Source: Simmondsia chinensis (lineage: Eukaryota; Streptophyta; Magnoliopsida; Caryophyllales; Simmondsiaceae). Taken from it: a DNA stretch of 64,000 bases. Below the pieces are notes generated by a model. The model had not been told where the DNA came from and did not search any database. It saw only the letters and a list, made by a program, of their open reading frames with translations. The position numbers were made by a program, and so were the translations under genes. Location of the stretch: the NCBI GenBank assembly GCA_018398585.1, contig JAGTTD010000005.1:37140750-37204749 (forward strand). The letters run 5' to 3'. This document shows, piece by piece, positions 47,228-58,880 of the stretch. Position 1 is the first letter of the stretch. Each line of letters starts with the position of its first letter.

Positions 47228-48100
47228 TTATGAATCAAGGTACAATCACGAGGGCACTGTACTTACAGTGCGTAGAATTTTTTGAAGGGGTCGGTGACAT
47301 TATAATCATCAGAATCCGTGTATTCATCAAAGTCAAAGGCCATGTCACATTTTGGTCCAGACACTGATGATTTCGGTCGCGTAGCATGGCGTTTTCTCCA
47401 TTGCCTTTTCATTTGAAAAAAAACCCAATGGCGCAAACACAAACACGGTGCAACACAATCCTATAGACACCAATGCCTTCAGGATCCACTTGGTTTCTGG
47501 CAAACGTGGCATAGTCGACCATATGGCAGCTATGTAGGCAGATGCCACGGACATCATTGCGAAACACATTACCCTGTGGCTCACCATAAGCAACGCCATC
47601 ATGTCGGTCGGTCTGAACGGGATGATCCCAACAAACATGACCACAATAGCAAGAGAGACAAAAAGCACGATAATGTTACATATCATGAACACCTGGAAGG
47701 CTGGTTCGTTTCCGAGCATTGCCTTCTCGGTCTGCTGGTTGAACCCACCAGGCGGGTTTATACCAGCGGTAAATGTTACAGATTCTATCAAAACTGCCAC
47801 CAATGTAACCTTGTTGCAACCGTTTCTTAAGGCTTCGTGCTGGAGCTCTCTAGTTTGTTGTCGTTGGTCTCATTGAGAGCGAGTGTTTCTCGGTGATTCT
47901 CTAGTCCATTTGGCTCGTTTCGAAGGGATATCTAGGGTTATTCTACTCTCGGGTGATTCCAGTTGTATCTTATCACTCGTTTGAGCATCAAATTTATCCT
48001 CCGAGGATCTTTTAGGCAAGCTTGTAGGGTCTAAAGATTCAGCAATTTCACCATTCCCAATTTGAGTTACACCTTGAGTTGGCAATGCACCTGAGTAGCA
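47228..48100 (-). pseudogene. Ankyrin/ITN1-type PGG-domain protein fragment
   Basis: The minus strand from 48085 to 47345 is one frame broken by a single TGA at 47872-47870, in a CpG-like context. It encodes a linker, then the PGG motif (AVLIESVTFTAGINPPGG) and three hydrophobic segments, as at the membrane-anchored C-terminus of ITN1/ACD6-like proteins. An acidic tail (MAFDFDEYTDSDD) continues in another frame to about 47272. The ankyrin repeats expected upstream are absent: sequence beyond 48100 is MITE. It could be a pseudogene or a stranded last exon, but the stop argues for decay. Confidence 0.78.
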
Positions 48101-48121
48101 TTAGTGAGATAAGTATAGTTC

Positions 48122-48990
48122 AACAAATCTTGATCCTTTTTTATACGCCAAAAGTTCTATACTTTATTTATTGTGTCAATTTAAGCCCTCTACTATCTAT
48201 ATTGTGTCAATTTAGTCCTATGATCAAATTAAAGTTAATGGTGTAATTTTTATTGGTATAATCATGTTAAATGCAAGTGATCTACTACAAATACACCAAT
48301 TGATTCAATTTAACCGAACTTGTTGTTGAACCATTAAAAAATTCATCAAAAACTTAACATAAATTTTACTCTAGTGACCAAAGTGACACAATATAAATAG
48401 TATAAGGACTAAATTGACACAATTAAAAGTCACAACAACAACAACAACAACCGGCCTAATGCCTCAAGGGCTCCGGCATATGTAGGGTCTGGGAGGGGTA
48501 GGATGTACGCAACCTTACCCCTTAAAGGTGATATCCTAACGAGGGGCTGTTTCCGAGGACCCCAACCTAAGAAGCATAGGAGCATGGAAAACATGGCGAG
48601 CACGAAAAGCATGGAAGCAAGAGCAAAAGGCAAAAAGCAAACAAGCCTCTAGGGAAAAAAGCCTACATAACGACATAAGGCAACCATGTAGAGAGTATAA
48701 GTAGCGAGCAACACTATATCACAAGACGACAAACCACAAGAACACTAAGCCACCAACATATGGCAAAACTGCGTATAAACAAATAGGCATGCAAGAAGCC
48801 TCGTGGCACTAGTACTAGCTTAGAAGTGCTCGTCGCTCCTAAACCGCTATATCGGTTACACCTTTTCTAATCCTCCGCTGAGCTCTATCTACGGTCATCT
48901 CCTCATTTAGGTTGAGATGGAAATTGACACAATTAAAAGTACAAGGTCCAAATTGACACAATGGGTAAAGTACATAGACCTTTTGCGTAA
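48122..48990. mobile_element. MITE split by an RTE insertion
   Basis: The ends TTTTATACGCCAAAAGTTCT and (inverted) TTTACGCAAAAGGTCTATG are related. Inside is TGTGTCAATTTAGTCC and its inverse, as in 1816-2205. The RTE fragment at 48431-48920 plus its duplication interrupts the right arm. Confidence 0.6.
48431..48920 (-). mobile_element. RTE-type LINE 3' end with 20-bp target duplication
   Basis: A perfect 20-bp duplication AAATTGACACAATTAAAAGT lies at 48411-48430 and 48921-48940. The minus strand starts inside the RTE C-terminal codons (LNEEMTVDRAQ..), crosses the 3' UTR and ends with the Angio-type tail and a GTT repeat. It is a clean 490-bp 5'-truncated insertion. Confidence 0.92.
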
Positions 48991-49004
48991 ATACAACACC
49001 CCCG

Positions 49005-49037
<33 letters not shown>
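49005..49037. repeat. C33 homopolymer
   Basis: Thirty-three consecutive C residues are preceded by CCCCCG. The complement could form G-quadruplexes. Length is likely to vary or be imprecise in assembly. Confidence 0.85.
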
Positions 49038-49039
<2 letters not shown>

Positions 49040-49690
49040 TCTTTTAAGATAAGGATAGAGCCAAGTGCCTTAGAAACCCCTTTTTAATACACAAGTTGTT
49101 CAAATCGGTTTAAACCGTTGTTATTAAAATACACGTATAATTTATGTGTTACTTATCTATATTTTTTCATTTATATAGCGCATTTACATATGATTGCCAA
49201 TAGTATTGTAAGATATGCGTTTCTTAATATTAGTCGTATAATATACGTCTTATACACATATCTATATTTCTCCAATTAATAAACAAATGATTAGTCATAA
49301 ATAATCTTGCTTATATCTAAATTCAATATTCATATTATGTACTTGAGTTTTTTAACTGAAACTGACCTTCTAAAGTTGTAATTTTTCATGTAACAATCAT
49401 TAACTTATAAATTTTACCGAAAACTACTTTTAGAACACTACTTAAGTTTAAAACCTTATGGTATCTCATTATATTATATATTCAAATGTTAAGGTATCTT
49501 AGTAATAAATGCCCAAACTTTAGAATACCTAACTGATAAATTGAAGACTTAAATTTGATAGGCTTAGGCTCACCACTTTCCTCAACTTCAAGAGGAAGCT
49601 GCACAAATACCATGCTTTTCTGATCTGTATTCTGCAATAATAAACAATGTTTTTGTAAGAGAGAAAATTTTGATCAATAATGTTTGTGTG
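49040..49690. other. AT-rich intergenic DNA with MITE arm
   Basis: No gene is seen. 49330-49570 carries the TAAGGTATCTTAGTAATAAATG-type arms of the foldback family at 28611-29140. Confidence 0.45.
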
Positions 49691-49693
49691 AGA

Positions 49694-49695
<2 letters not shown>

Positions 49696-49727
<32 letters not shown>

Positions 49728-49870
49728 GGTAAGGCTTGGGGGTGAGGAAATCCCCTTAAACGGGAAGCAATATATCTTTGACAGGGATCGAACCCGGGTG
49801 ACCTTTTTGGCCCTAGGTGTTCTCGGCCACCAAGCTTACGTCTACGGAGGAAGACCCCGGAGGATCACTG
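49696..49870 (-). mobile_element. tRNA-derived SINE with poly(A) tail
   Basis: On the minus strand an A-box-like CTTGGTGGCCGAG and a B box GGGTTCGATCCC lie about 35 nt apart. They are followed by a SINE body and an A-run (T26 on the plus strand at about 49696-49721). The acceptor stem does not pair as a tRNA, so it is not a tRNA gene. Confidence 0.65.
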
Positions 49871-50179
49871 CAAAAATAGAGGTATTACAATGCCAACTCA
49901 CTCACACTTACTATCTTTATCTTCTTCTTGCTCGTTCTGCCGCACTAAACACAAGGAAATCCTATTTATATGCCTCTAACAACTGAAACAGTTCGGGAAT
50001 CCAAACACCACAAACATTACTTTCACAGTAGCCACTAAAAAAATTGAAGAGTCTCAAAATAATGTATCCGTTAAGGAGACCATCATTCTCTACACTGAAA
50101 ATATTAGCCTAATTAACCTTATGTATCTGGGTCATAATTCCCCTCCTATCTGTCTTTTCGAGCTACTTTGTATTAATGT

Positions 50180-50510
50180 TGTTGAATTATATGTGAAGCT
50201 TGGTTGTATTGGCCTTATAAGGTAGAGGATTGAGTCAATCCAATTTAGGCCCACAAGACACTCCTGATGTAGGAAGCTTTATATATGCACTAAGGCTGTG
50301 TATGTGACAGTAGAGTTGAAGAATAAAGTTGAGACATCTCTTATGAACTTTCAATGATATAGTGGAATTATTGTGCTTCACTCTATGGATGTAAGCTTCG
50401 GCTGAACAAGGTAAATTTCGGTGTTCTTAGTTTCATTCCCCAATCCCTTTCCATTTATGAATTTAGGATTTCAGTATTTGTGGGTGGTCATAACAAATGG
50501 TATCAGAGCC
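50180..50510 (+). mobile_element. LTR with primer-binding site, truncated retroelement
   Basis: A segment of about 315 bp from TGTTGAATTATATGTG to CATAACA (50495) is followed two bases later by TGGTATCAGAGCC, a methionine-tRNA primer site. GCTTTATATATGC near 50277 may be its TATA box. The rest of the element is missing; a Harbinger-like element starts 13 bp beyond. Confidence 0.7.
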
Positions 50511-50523
50511 TTACTGACATTAA

Positions 50524-51617
50524 GGCTTCATTTGTTTCGAGGAAAAACCACATTCTAGGAAGTGGTTTTCCCCTTTTCCTTTGTTTGGGGCGTCATTAGC
50601 TCACGGAAAAGGTTTTTTGACGGAAAACCTTTTCCCTCAAATGAGGGAAAATGACTTCCCTTTTAAAATGGAGAAAATTGTGATTCTAAGTGACTCAAAA
50701 ATCTTCATGGTTATCATCATACAAATTGAGATCGAATCAAAATACACCAGACTGCACTGTAAGCATTTAAGATCAACATCGGACAAGAATTAGACTGAAT
50801 AATTAAAAGCATTTTCGATATTACTTTATTATTGTTGCAATAGAACAACTTTAATCAAGTTGAATTGTTACATAATATTATAGAAGAAAATTATTTAGGT
50901 AATATTTTAGTATTTATTACATAGGTACTCTGATATTTCAGTAATATATAATGATGTACCTTGAAGCTTAAAAATTTTCTCACAAATTAGGTATCTTTTG
51001 CTAAAATTTAGTATATTTTAAATGAAAACTGCAATTCATATGTATCCTATCATAATGCAATAATTTCTTTTGTCCGAAAATGCTAACATGACATATTTTT
51101 CGATAATACATAAGTAATTTTTGTCAGAATGTGGACAACATTTTCATAATATAATATTTATACCACATCAATTTTTTGACAGAAATTAGTCGAATTTTAA
51201 TAAAAACTCACCAGATTTTAACACAGTATATATACAAGTAATAAAATTTCTTATCTCATGACACCTCATTGTATATAATAAAATGACAGCGTATTTATAT
51301 GATAAATGCTCAAATTTTGGAATACCTAAGAAAAAATTTTCTTAATTTATACAAAGACACCAAATTTTAGTTAACTTTTTATTTTGTTACTTTATATATA
51401 TTGTATTGTTACTTATGCTGTCCTATAAAAAGATATAAAATGATTGGTGAAAAATATTTTTTTTAAAACATACACGAAGACATCACAATAGGAAATTAAG
51501 TTTTCTTTTGAAACAAAGAACGGAAAACCCTATTCAGAATTTATATTTCCTTAAAAAACTATTTCAGAAGAAAAATTAATTCATAGATTATACTTTTTCG
51601 TCAAAATAAACGGAGCC
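50524..51617. mobile_element. Harbinger/Tourist-like non-autonomous element
   Basis: The ends GGCTTCATTTGTTTCG and (inverted) GGCTCCGTTTATTTTG match. The flanks are TAA at 50521-50523 and 51618-51620, the duplication expected for Harbinger. Subterminal GGAAAACC/GGTTTTCC repeats occur on the left. A foldback arm family (50880-51340) is nested inside. It is non-coding. Confidence 0.65.
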
Positions 51618-51894
51618 TAAGCATCTCTTTTTACCTCATAAATGTCTTCTATAAAGACATAAGCTTTAGTTTGCGCTCCCAGCTCCCCAGCTTGCACATC
51701 AAAAATCACCAGCACTGGGTTTCTGACATATCCGCAAATAATAACAATTTGAGGTGTTTATATTACTTATTGTATCAATTTAGTCTGCATACTTTTAATT
51801 ATGTTAGGGTAGTTCGAGTAAACTAACTGTTTCTATCAAAGAACCAACTTTCCCAAAAGCTTAAGAATTTGGGAGCTAAAATCCAACCGGAACT

Positions 51895-52320
51895 CAAATG
51901 GAAAACCGTATCTTGTCCAAGCGCTGAGCAGCTGAAAACCCACAATCAAAACCAAACGGAAATAAACCAGAAAATACGAAAAACGACGAAGAACAACTTC
52001 TTGTTGTGAATTCTGGCCCTAAATCCGTCCTGAACCGAACTCGAAATTCGTATCTTGTCGAAGCACTGAGCAACCGAAAACCCACAGTCAAAACCGAACG
52101 GAAATAAACCAGAAAATACTAAAAACGAAGAAGAACACGACCACTTGTTGTGAATTCGGGCTCTAAATCCGACCCGAACCGAACTCGAAATCCGGATCTT
52201 GTCCAAGTACTAAGCAACCGAAAACCCACAGTCGAAACCAAGCGGAAATTAAACCAGAAAACACGAAGAAAACCAAGAATGCGCGATATATGTGGTTTAG
52301 CACCTCAAAACGAGGTCCTA
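51895..52320. repeat. Minisatellite, about three 143-bp units
   Basis: TATCTTGTCnAAGC-type unit starts at 51908, 52050 and 52194 give periods of 142 and 144 bp. Shared words include GAAAACCCACAnTCnAAACC, GGAAATAAACCAGAAAA and GTTGTGAATTCnGGC. Overlapping minus-strand ORFs repeat with it but the period is not a constant multiple of three, so coding is unlikely. Confidence 0.82.
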
Positions 52321-52409
52321 GTCCACAAGCCTCCATTTTCAGATGAGTCAAATCCACTATCAGTAAGTTAGGGTTACAATCATAAACGAACACCAAGACA
52401 AATGAAAAA

Positions 52410-53155
52410 CAACATTAAGCTGATAGGTGAAGGCCAAAATTGGTTTTATACTCTAACATGCCCCCTCATGCAAGTGCCAATTGGGCTTGAAGCATAGATA
52501 TTGTAACGACCCACTCCATACCTTATGCTTAAATTATATTAATATTGAATGTGGTGGCTATTGGGATTTGAACTCATGATCTATTGGTAAACAAAGCTCT
52601 GATACCATATTAATGAACCAACATTTCCAAAAACTTAACCTGATAGTTCAAGGTCCAAGATTGATTTTATACTCTAACGGTTTCAATGAACTCTAATGCT
52701 AAAACTAATGTTAGATTTCGACTAATATTATAACACAACACATTTACTATTTTCTAAACGTTGACCCTTTTCAAGACATTCCCTCCTTGTGACAAAAAGT
52801 GGCGTCAATAACATAACCATATTTGCTTTAAAACCGAACAAAACATAACAAACATGGAAAATAGTTTACTCTTGCTGAAAAACTAGTAATTGAATATCGG
52901 TTGCTAGTTAAAATTGAGTTATCTTGTTATGTACTCGTGTTTCTCCAAGTGGGTTTATTTTGCATTCGTGAAGTATTATCGTGTCATAAAATAAAATCGC
53001 TTACTCATAGAACAATTTGTGTATATGCGTGTCATTTGCCTGTAATTTCATGCCGGTACTATACCACCCCAATACCTTCTCCTGCGCTGCCAAAAAAGAA
53101 GCCAATTTATCAATATAAACTTCACGTGTATATGAGCTGCGTTGAGTCTGCCCTA
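52410..53155. other. Retroelement-border debris and unassigned DNA
   Basis: GGTTTTATACTCTAACATGCCCCC (52441) and TGATTTTATACTCTAACGG (52661) are parts of a common dispersed repeat that also borders Copia-2 on the left (GGTTAGAGTATAAAA at 54055). CTCTGATACCATATTAATG at 52595 is a reversed primer-site-like motif. No gene is seen. Confidence 0.4.
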
Positions 53156-53159
53156 GTTT

Positions 53160-53910
53160 GAGCTCATCAGGCTCGAGGTTTGGCTTGGGTTCAGCTCAAA
53201 ACTTTCCGAGCTTGAACATTTCAAGATTGAACTTGACTCGACTTGATTAAGCTCGAACCCAACTCAATAAGGTCTGAGCTAAGCTTGCCTTAATAGGCTT
53301 ATTCAAGCTCAATAACAATTTGTTTAAGCTTGCTCACTTAGGCTTAAACTTGGCTTGATTAAACATATTGAGACAAGTAAATTATATTGAAGCAAGTTTA
53401 TTTAGCTTGCATGCTCGACATCATTGGGGTCGCGCTAAGCTCAGCTGGAACGAGTAAACCTTTTGAGATTTATCTGCCGGCTCGGCTCTGTTACGCTTCT
53501 ATTGACAAGCTGAAGGCTATTTTAAGAAATCACTTTTTTATAGCGTTTTCCGTAACTTTTAACTTTTTGATTAGTCAAACAGTTATGTTTGGTAAAAATT
53601 TTGTTGATAGCTTTTAGATTTTGCAAAGGAGTTTTTCAAAAGCTAAACAATTTAGTTTTTGGCTTTCAAACTTTATATAATCAACATCTATTTATCATTT
53701 TGCCTCTCTTTTTAATCTTAATTACCAAAATGCCATCAACAATCCCGCCTATCTTCTATTTTATTTAATTATGTCTATTTATGTCATTTTACAACAATCA
53801 ACTAACTTGAACATCAAATTTTATCAAACACTTTCACAGAAATTATTAGCTATCAGCTAACAGCTAAACGCAATGGCTAACAATTAGAGCCAAACATAGC
53901 CGAAGTGTAG
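53160..53910. mobile_element. hAT-derived GAGCTCG relic followed by a MITE
   Basis: 53160-53500 is GGCTTGGGTTCAGCTC/GAGCTTGAAC-type hAT subterminal repeat. 53505-53905 is an AT-rich MITE ending AGAGCCAAACATAGCC. ORFs across it have no family resemblance. Confidence 0.45.
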
Positions 53911-54204
53911 GGAAAGAGAGATCAATTACCAGGGACCTTATTGCACAGGGAGAGCATTGTTTGGTGGAAGTTGTCCAGAAACTATATGCTTGGATCCATT
54001 TTATCTTCTTGAGATGGCATTGTACTTGGTTTATATATGTACAGAACTATGACGGTTAGAGTATAAAATTATTTTTGAGACTTTTGCAAATAACTCGAGC
54101 TTTTGGGAGCTCTTGGATTAAAAGATCTAGAGTTTGAATGCTGGAAGCTCACATTTTTTAACTTAATATGAGTTCGACACAAGGGATGAGGTTTGCACGT
54201 CTAC

Positions 54205-54859
54205 GGTTAGGTTTATATCTCAAATTACTTGTTTTAAGTTTATGGGGTTGCCGTGGGGTCACCGATTGATCGGGAGGGAAGCCGATCGATTAGGTGATTT
54301 AAGGAAATTTTGGGGATTTTTGGGTAGTAAGAGGGACGATCGATTGGCTAGTTCCGATCGATCGGGGTTCCGATTGATCGGGCCCTCCCAGACCTGCGCC
54401 TATAAATTAGGACGTAGGATTTCGTCATCAGTATCCAATTAAAGTGTGAGGTGCCGCCAGAGGTGATTTCGTAATTCCTCTAATTCAGATTTGAGTGCTA
54501 CGAGAGTTTAGATAAAATGATTGTAATTATTTCATAGATCTTGTTCAGAGGAAGTGTCGTTGTAATTCTTCCGTTCATTATCAATAAAGAATCTCCATCT
54601 CCTCCCGTGGTTTTCTCCCCTCTCGATTGTAGAGGGGTTTCCATGTAAATATCGTGTGTTCGTGTTTGTTCTTTCTTTCTCCATATTTGTTTACTTCTCG
54701 TTTGTGTGAGTCATATTATTTGAATCAAATCAAGTTATCAGGGTTTATGCTTCCGCATTAAGATTTTCCTAACAAATTGATATCAATTATATCGATTTGT
54801 TCCAATTTTTTCGTACAAATTGGTATCGGAGCATATCAAATTTGTTAAGATTCTTCTCA
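54205..54859 (+). repeat. Copia-2 5' LTR with CGATCGATCG palindromes
   Basis: It carries several copies of CCGATnGATCGG at 54260-54385. CGCCTATAAATTAGG, a TATA box, lies at about 54408. The 3' LTR repeats the same layout. Confidence 0.9.
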
Positions 54860-54897
54860 ATTTGGTATCAGAGCCCTATCTATTTTGATTTAATAAT

Positions 54898-56575
54898 ATG
54901 ACGTCCGCAATTAAGACTGAAGTTGAGAAGTTTGGTGGTCAAGGGAGCTTTAGCTTATGGCAGGTTCGTGTTAAGGGCCTCTTAACTCAGAGTGACTTGA
55001 AGAAATCTTTAGATGGGAAAGAGAAGAAATTAGAGAATTTGACAGAAGTACAATGGGAGGAGTTAGATGAGAAGGCACTCACAACAATTCAGATGTGTCT
55101 TACCGATGACGTTTTGACAGAAGTTCTGGAAGTGAAGACCGCTAAGGAGTTGTGGAAAAAATTGCAAGATATGTTCTGTTTCAAGTCCGTCTCCAACAAA
55201 CTCGCAGTTAAGCGCCAGTTATTCACGTTTCGTATTTCAGAAGGTACATCACTTAAGAATCACATCGATGAATTTAATTCAATTATTCAAGATTTGAAGA
55301 ATTGGATGATGTTTCTAAGGAAGAAGATCAGGCAATGTTGTTGTTATGTTCTCTCTCTGCTTCATATAAGGGTTTTGTTGAAAGCATGATTTACGGTGGT
55401 AGACAAACCATATATGTTGATGAAATTAAGAGAAACCTACTGAATAAAGAACGAGTAGATAGAGAATTATATGATTCTGTCTATAACTCAGGTAGTGGTT
55501 TATTTGTGTTGGGGAGAACTGAGTATGATCATCGTGGAAGCAAGTCTAAGTCTAGGTATCAAGACCTAACCTGTAACTACTGTCATAAGAAAGGGCACAT
55601 TAAGAAAGACTGTTACAAGCTTAAAAGAAAATTAGACGTAGATAACAGGTCTGATCAGAAATCCATAGTAGCTAGTGTTATGGATGGTGAGAATGAAGAT
55701 CTTCTACTGTCTGTGTCTGAACCTCAGTCCAATTTGAGAGAGAGTTGGATTTTGGATTCGGGTTGCCCCTATCATATCTGTCCTAATCGGGATTGGTTTT
55801 CCACGTACGAGTCAGTTCGATGTGGAGTTGCTTTGATGGGCACTAATACTTCATGCAAAGTTCTGGGTATTGGATCAATTCGTTTTAGGATATTCGATGG
55901 CACTATCAGGGTTCTAAGCAACGTTCCTCATGTTCCTGATTTGAAAAAGAATCTCATCTCTTTAGGTACTCTTGAGTCTAAAGGGTACAGGTACACAGCT
56001 GAAGGTGGAGTTTTGAGGGTCGTTAAGGGTGCATTGTCAGTTATGAAGGGCAGAAGGTTAGGTACCCTATATGAGCTTGTAGGTTCCATAGTTGTTAGAT
56101 CAGTTGCAGCATCTTCATCATCCTTATTGTTGACAGAACCAGAGATCACAAATTTAGGATGTTTGAGATTCGATCATTCAGGTGATAGGGGTTTGTCTGA
56201 GCACAGTGTGAGAGACTCTTTGTGTGGTCAGTCTACAGGATTGATATTATGTGAACAAGGGCTTTATGGGAAGCTGAAAGGTTTTCGCTCCAAACAATCT
56301 CTGACGAGTAGACGTGTGAGTCTTCATTATTGTCTCCAGAGAAGATGTCATCAGTTGTTTGTGATTCAGGTCAGGTGAGTAAGCCAGAGGGAGTTCAGTT
56401 GAGTAACACAATTCAGCAGCAGGTGGCTGTTTCAGATAATGTGTCAAGAGCCAATTTAGAGAAGAAGAAGATTGGCATTGTTGATTACCTCTCAGATATG
56501 TTCACTCAGTTTCTTCCTAGCAGGAAGTTCAAGCTTCGCTTGGACTCGGTTAGGTTTCGTGTTTCATTGAGTTAA
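54898..56575 (+). pseudogene. Copia-2 gag-protease relic joined to pol C-terminus
   Basis: Gag opens MTSAIKTEVEKFGG at 54898 and shifts frame near 55300. The zinc knuckle CNYCHKKGHIKKDC (about 55571-55612) and protease WILDSGCPYHIC (about 55746-55780, catalytic DSG present) are intact. A pre-integrase relic (GLSEHSVRD..CEQGLYGK) ends near 56280. Integrase, reverse transcriptase and most of RNase H are absent. A last relic ADMLTK-like YLSDMFTQFLP lies near 56485-56515. It is non-autonomous. Confidence 0.9.
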
Positions 56576-56651
56576 CCCTCTGAGTGGGGTGTTTAGTGGA
56601 GAAGGTGGAGGAAATTCTTTTAAGTATGTAATTTGAGCCAAGGTGGAGATT

Positions 56652-57292
56652 TTTTAGGTTTATGTTTCAAATTACTTGTTTTAAGTTTATGGGGTTGTCT
56701 TGGGGTCACCGATTGATCGAGAGGAAAGTCGATCGATCGGGTGATTTAAGGAAATTTTGGGGATTTTTGGGCAGTAAGAGGGCCGATCGATCGGGTGTTT
56801 CCCGATCGATCGGGCCCTCCCAGACCTGCGCCTATAAATTAGGACATAGGGTTTCGTCATCAGTATCCAATAAAAGTGTGAGGCGCCGCCAGAGGTGATT
56901 TCGTAATTCCTATAATTCAGATTTAGGTGCTACGAGAGTTTAGATAAAGTGATTGTAATTCTTTCATAGATCTCGTTCAGAGGAAGTGTCGTTGTAATTC
57001 TTCCATTCAGTATCAATGAAGAATCTCCATCTTCGCTCGTGGTTTTCTCCCCCTCTCAATTGTAGAGGGATTTTCACGTAAATATTGTGTGTTCGTGTTT
57101 GTTCTTTCTTTCTCCATATTTGTTTACTTCTCGTTTGTGTGAGTCATATTATTTGAATCGAATCAAGTTATCAGGGTTTACGCTTCCGCATTAAGATTTT
57201 CCTAACAAATTAATATCAAGTATATCAATTTGTTCCAGTTTTTTCGCACAAATTGGTATCAGTGCATATCAAATTTGTTAAGATTCTTCTCA
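56652..57292 (+). repeat. Copia-2 3' LTR
   Basis: Homologous to 54205-54859, with TATA motif CGCCTATAAATTAGG at about 56829 and the same CGATCGATCG words. It ends GATTCTTCTCA. Confidence 0.9.
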
Positions 57293-57499
57293 TCTACGCT
57301 TCAAGTCCAATAGACGTTTGTAAATCTGTCATTAAGTTTTCACATAACAACTTAAATTTTTTAGGTAGTTGGTTATTTGATATGTTTCAGAGTCTTCCTG
57401 ATTGAAAGGTTACGAGTTTGAAATTTAATGGACTCTGATCTAATTGAAGCATAAGATATGAATGTGGACTTGTGAATTATAAACCTAACGCGAATCTAG

Positions 57500-57780
57500 C
57501 TATTACAATTAGGGGTAACAAACATACTGCATCTTTTCATATTCATGTTACTGTCATGAAGAGCTTCATTATAAAGGTCAACCTAAACCCAACCTGTCTA
57601 TTAAACCTTTTATATATATGGAAAGAGTATGAGAACGTAGCTCAACCTAACTGACATATTTGACATTGCACTAAATGGTTGGATAGTTTCAACATGGCAT
57701 AAACAGGTCTCGATCTAAATCTAAATTCAGTTTAATTACTTAAACATATTAACTGGGTTAATCCAAATCCTTTTTTTTTT
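57500..57780. mobile_element. hAT-type MITE relic
   Basis: GGGGTAACAAACATACTGC, then CATATTCATGTTACTGTC and AACCTAAACCCAACC, parallel the 4350-4917 element. The right end is lost in a T-run at 57770-57786. Confidence 0.4.
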
Positions 57781-58009
57781 TTTTTGTCATGTGAAATTTT
57801 ATTGGTGCTAATATTAAGCTATGAGAAAATCGTCCTTTTCAGACATGCTTTTGTAAAAAGTACTCTCTACGAGATATTATTATCTTAAAAATTTTTAGCT
57901 GTCTCATTTGCTTCTATGTAAAAAAGGACCCTATTTTCATACTTCTACTTAAAATAGAAAAAATAACTTTTACTTTTATTTAAAAAGAATTTTCTCTTGA
58001 GACAAATAT

Positions 58010-58340
58010 CCCCCCCCCCCCCCCCCCAATATTGGGAAGGAGTACAATAACTTTCTATAAAGTGGGAAATTAACACAGAACGAGATTCATAGGGACAGGC
58101 ATCCACCTGGGTAGCTGACGGTGATTCGGACAGCATCGTGGCAAGATTCGCCAAGCAAGATGCCAACAGCGCCCCTATGACCGTTACAAGACGCCCGTTT
58201 GTGGTGGTGGATGGCATTCAAGTGCACCAGATGGCTCACTATCACCTTCTGGATCACGGATGGTGCCACTTCCATATCTTGGCAATCGTAATTTCCGTAT
58301 TTTTTCGATTTGTTTTGCAGTTGTGAGAAGAACACTACTC
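58010..58340. other. C18 run followed by unassigned GC-richer stretch
   Basis: C18 at 58010-58027 precedes about 290 bp of higher GC content, open in one plus frame (58138-58326) and two minus frames. No conserved motif was recognised. It could be a captured exon or chance. Confidence 0.35.
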
Positions 58341-58449
58341 ATCATTGTGTGTTTTTATTCGGAGTGCTACGCGCAAAATTACAAGGAAATTGGGACCGTA
58401 GACTTATGGTCAATCGTTTGTTTTTTGGCGTTACAATTTGTTCAATCTA

Positions 58450-58880
58450 TATTTTAGATGAGGTATTATAAAATTATATAATTTTTCTAATTTTTTAAAG
58501 TCACACTTAAATGTTTTAAAAAATTTTCAATGTCATACCTAATGCTAACACCATTAACTTTTTGTTAAAATAAATACGAATTATCAAACTACCCTCAATA
58601 AAACTTTTTTTTATCAATAAATTATAAATAAGTTTACAAATTAAAAATACTTTTAAAATTTTTTGTTGGGAAAAGCCTGTTGCTACGCACCAAACTCTTA
58701 ACAATTTATAAATTAAAAGATGGAGGATAATTTCGTCATTTTTAAAATATATGACTTAATATAATTTAATCAAATTAAGTTAGCATTAGGTATGACATTG
58801 AAATTTTTTGAAAAGTTTAGGTGTAACTTTAAAAAATTAGAAAATTTATATGGTTTTTTAATACCTTACATAAAATATAA
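58450..58880. mobile_element. Foldback MITE with about 100-bp arms
   Basis: The arms TATTTTAGATGAGGTATTA...CAATGTCATACCTAATGCTAAC and its inverse at 58780-58875 match closely. The interior is AT-rich. It is probably Mutator-like by arm length; flanking duplication not resolved. Confidence 0.65.

Larger units (their letters stand above)
54205..57292 (+). mobile_element. Copia-2, internally deleted LTR retrotransposon, 3.09 kb
   Basis: LTRs at 54205-54859 and 56652-57292 (about 650 bp) are flanked by a perfect 5-bp duplication TCTAC (54200-54204 and 57293-57297). TTTGGTATCAGAGCC follows the left LTR. AAGGTGGAGAT, a polypurine tract, precedes the right one. Only gag, protease and the last codons of pol remain. 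Both LTR starts have lost the canonical TG. Confidence 0.93.

Noticed and set aside
49740..49870. tRNA gene on the minus strand
   Set aside because: A and B boxes are present, but the acceptor stem does not pair and a SINE body with A-run follows.
52015..52330. CRISPR-like array
   Set aside because: Three long contiguous units without unique spacers; a minisatellite in a plant genome.
51894..52396. Repeat protein on the minus strand
   Set aside because: The 142/144-bp period shifts frame between units and there are no homologous motifs.
58087..58335. Conserved exon
   Set aside because: Open in three frames but no recognisable domain or splice partners; kept only as unassigned.
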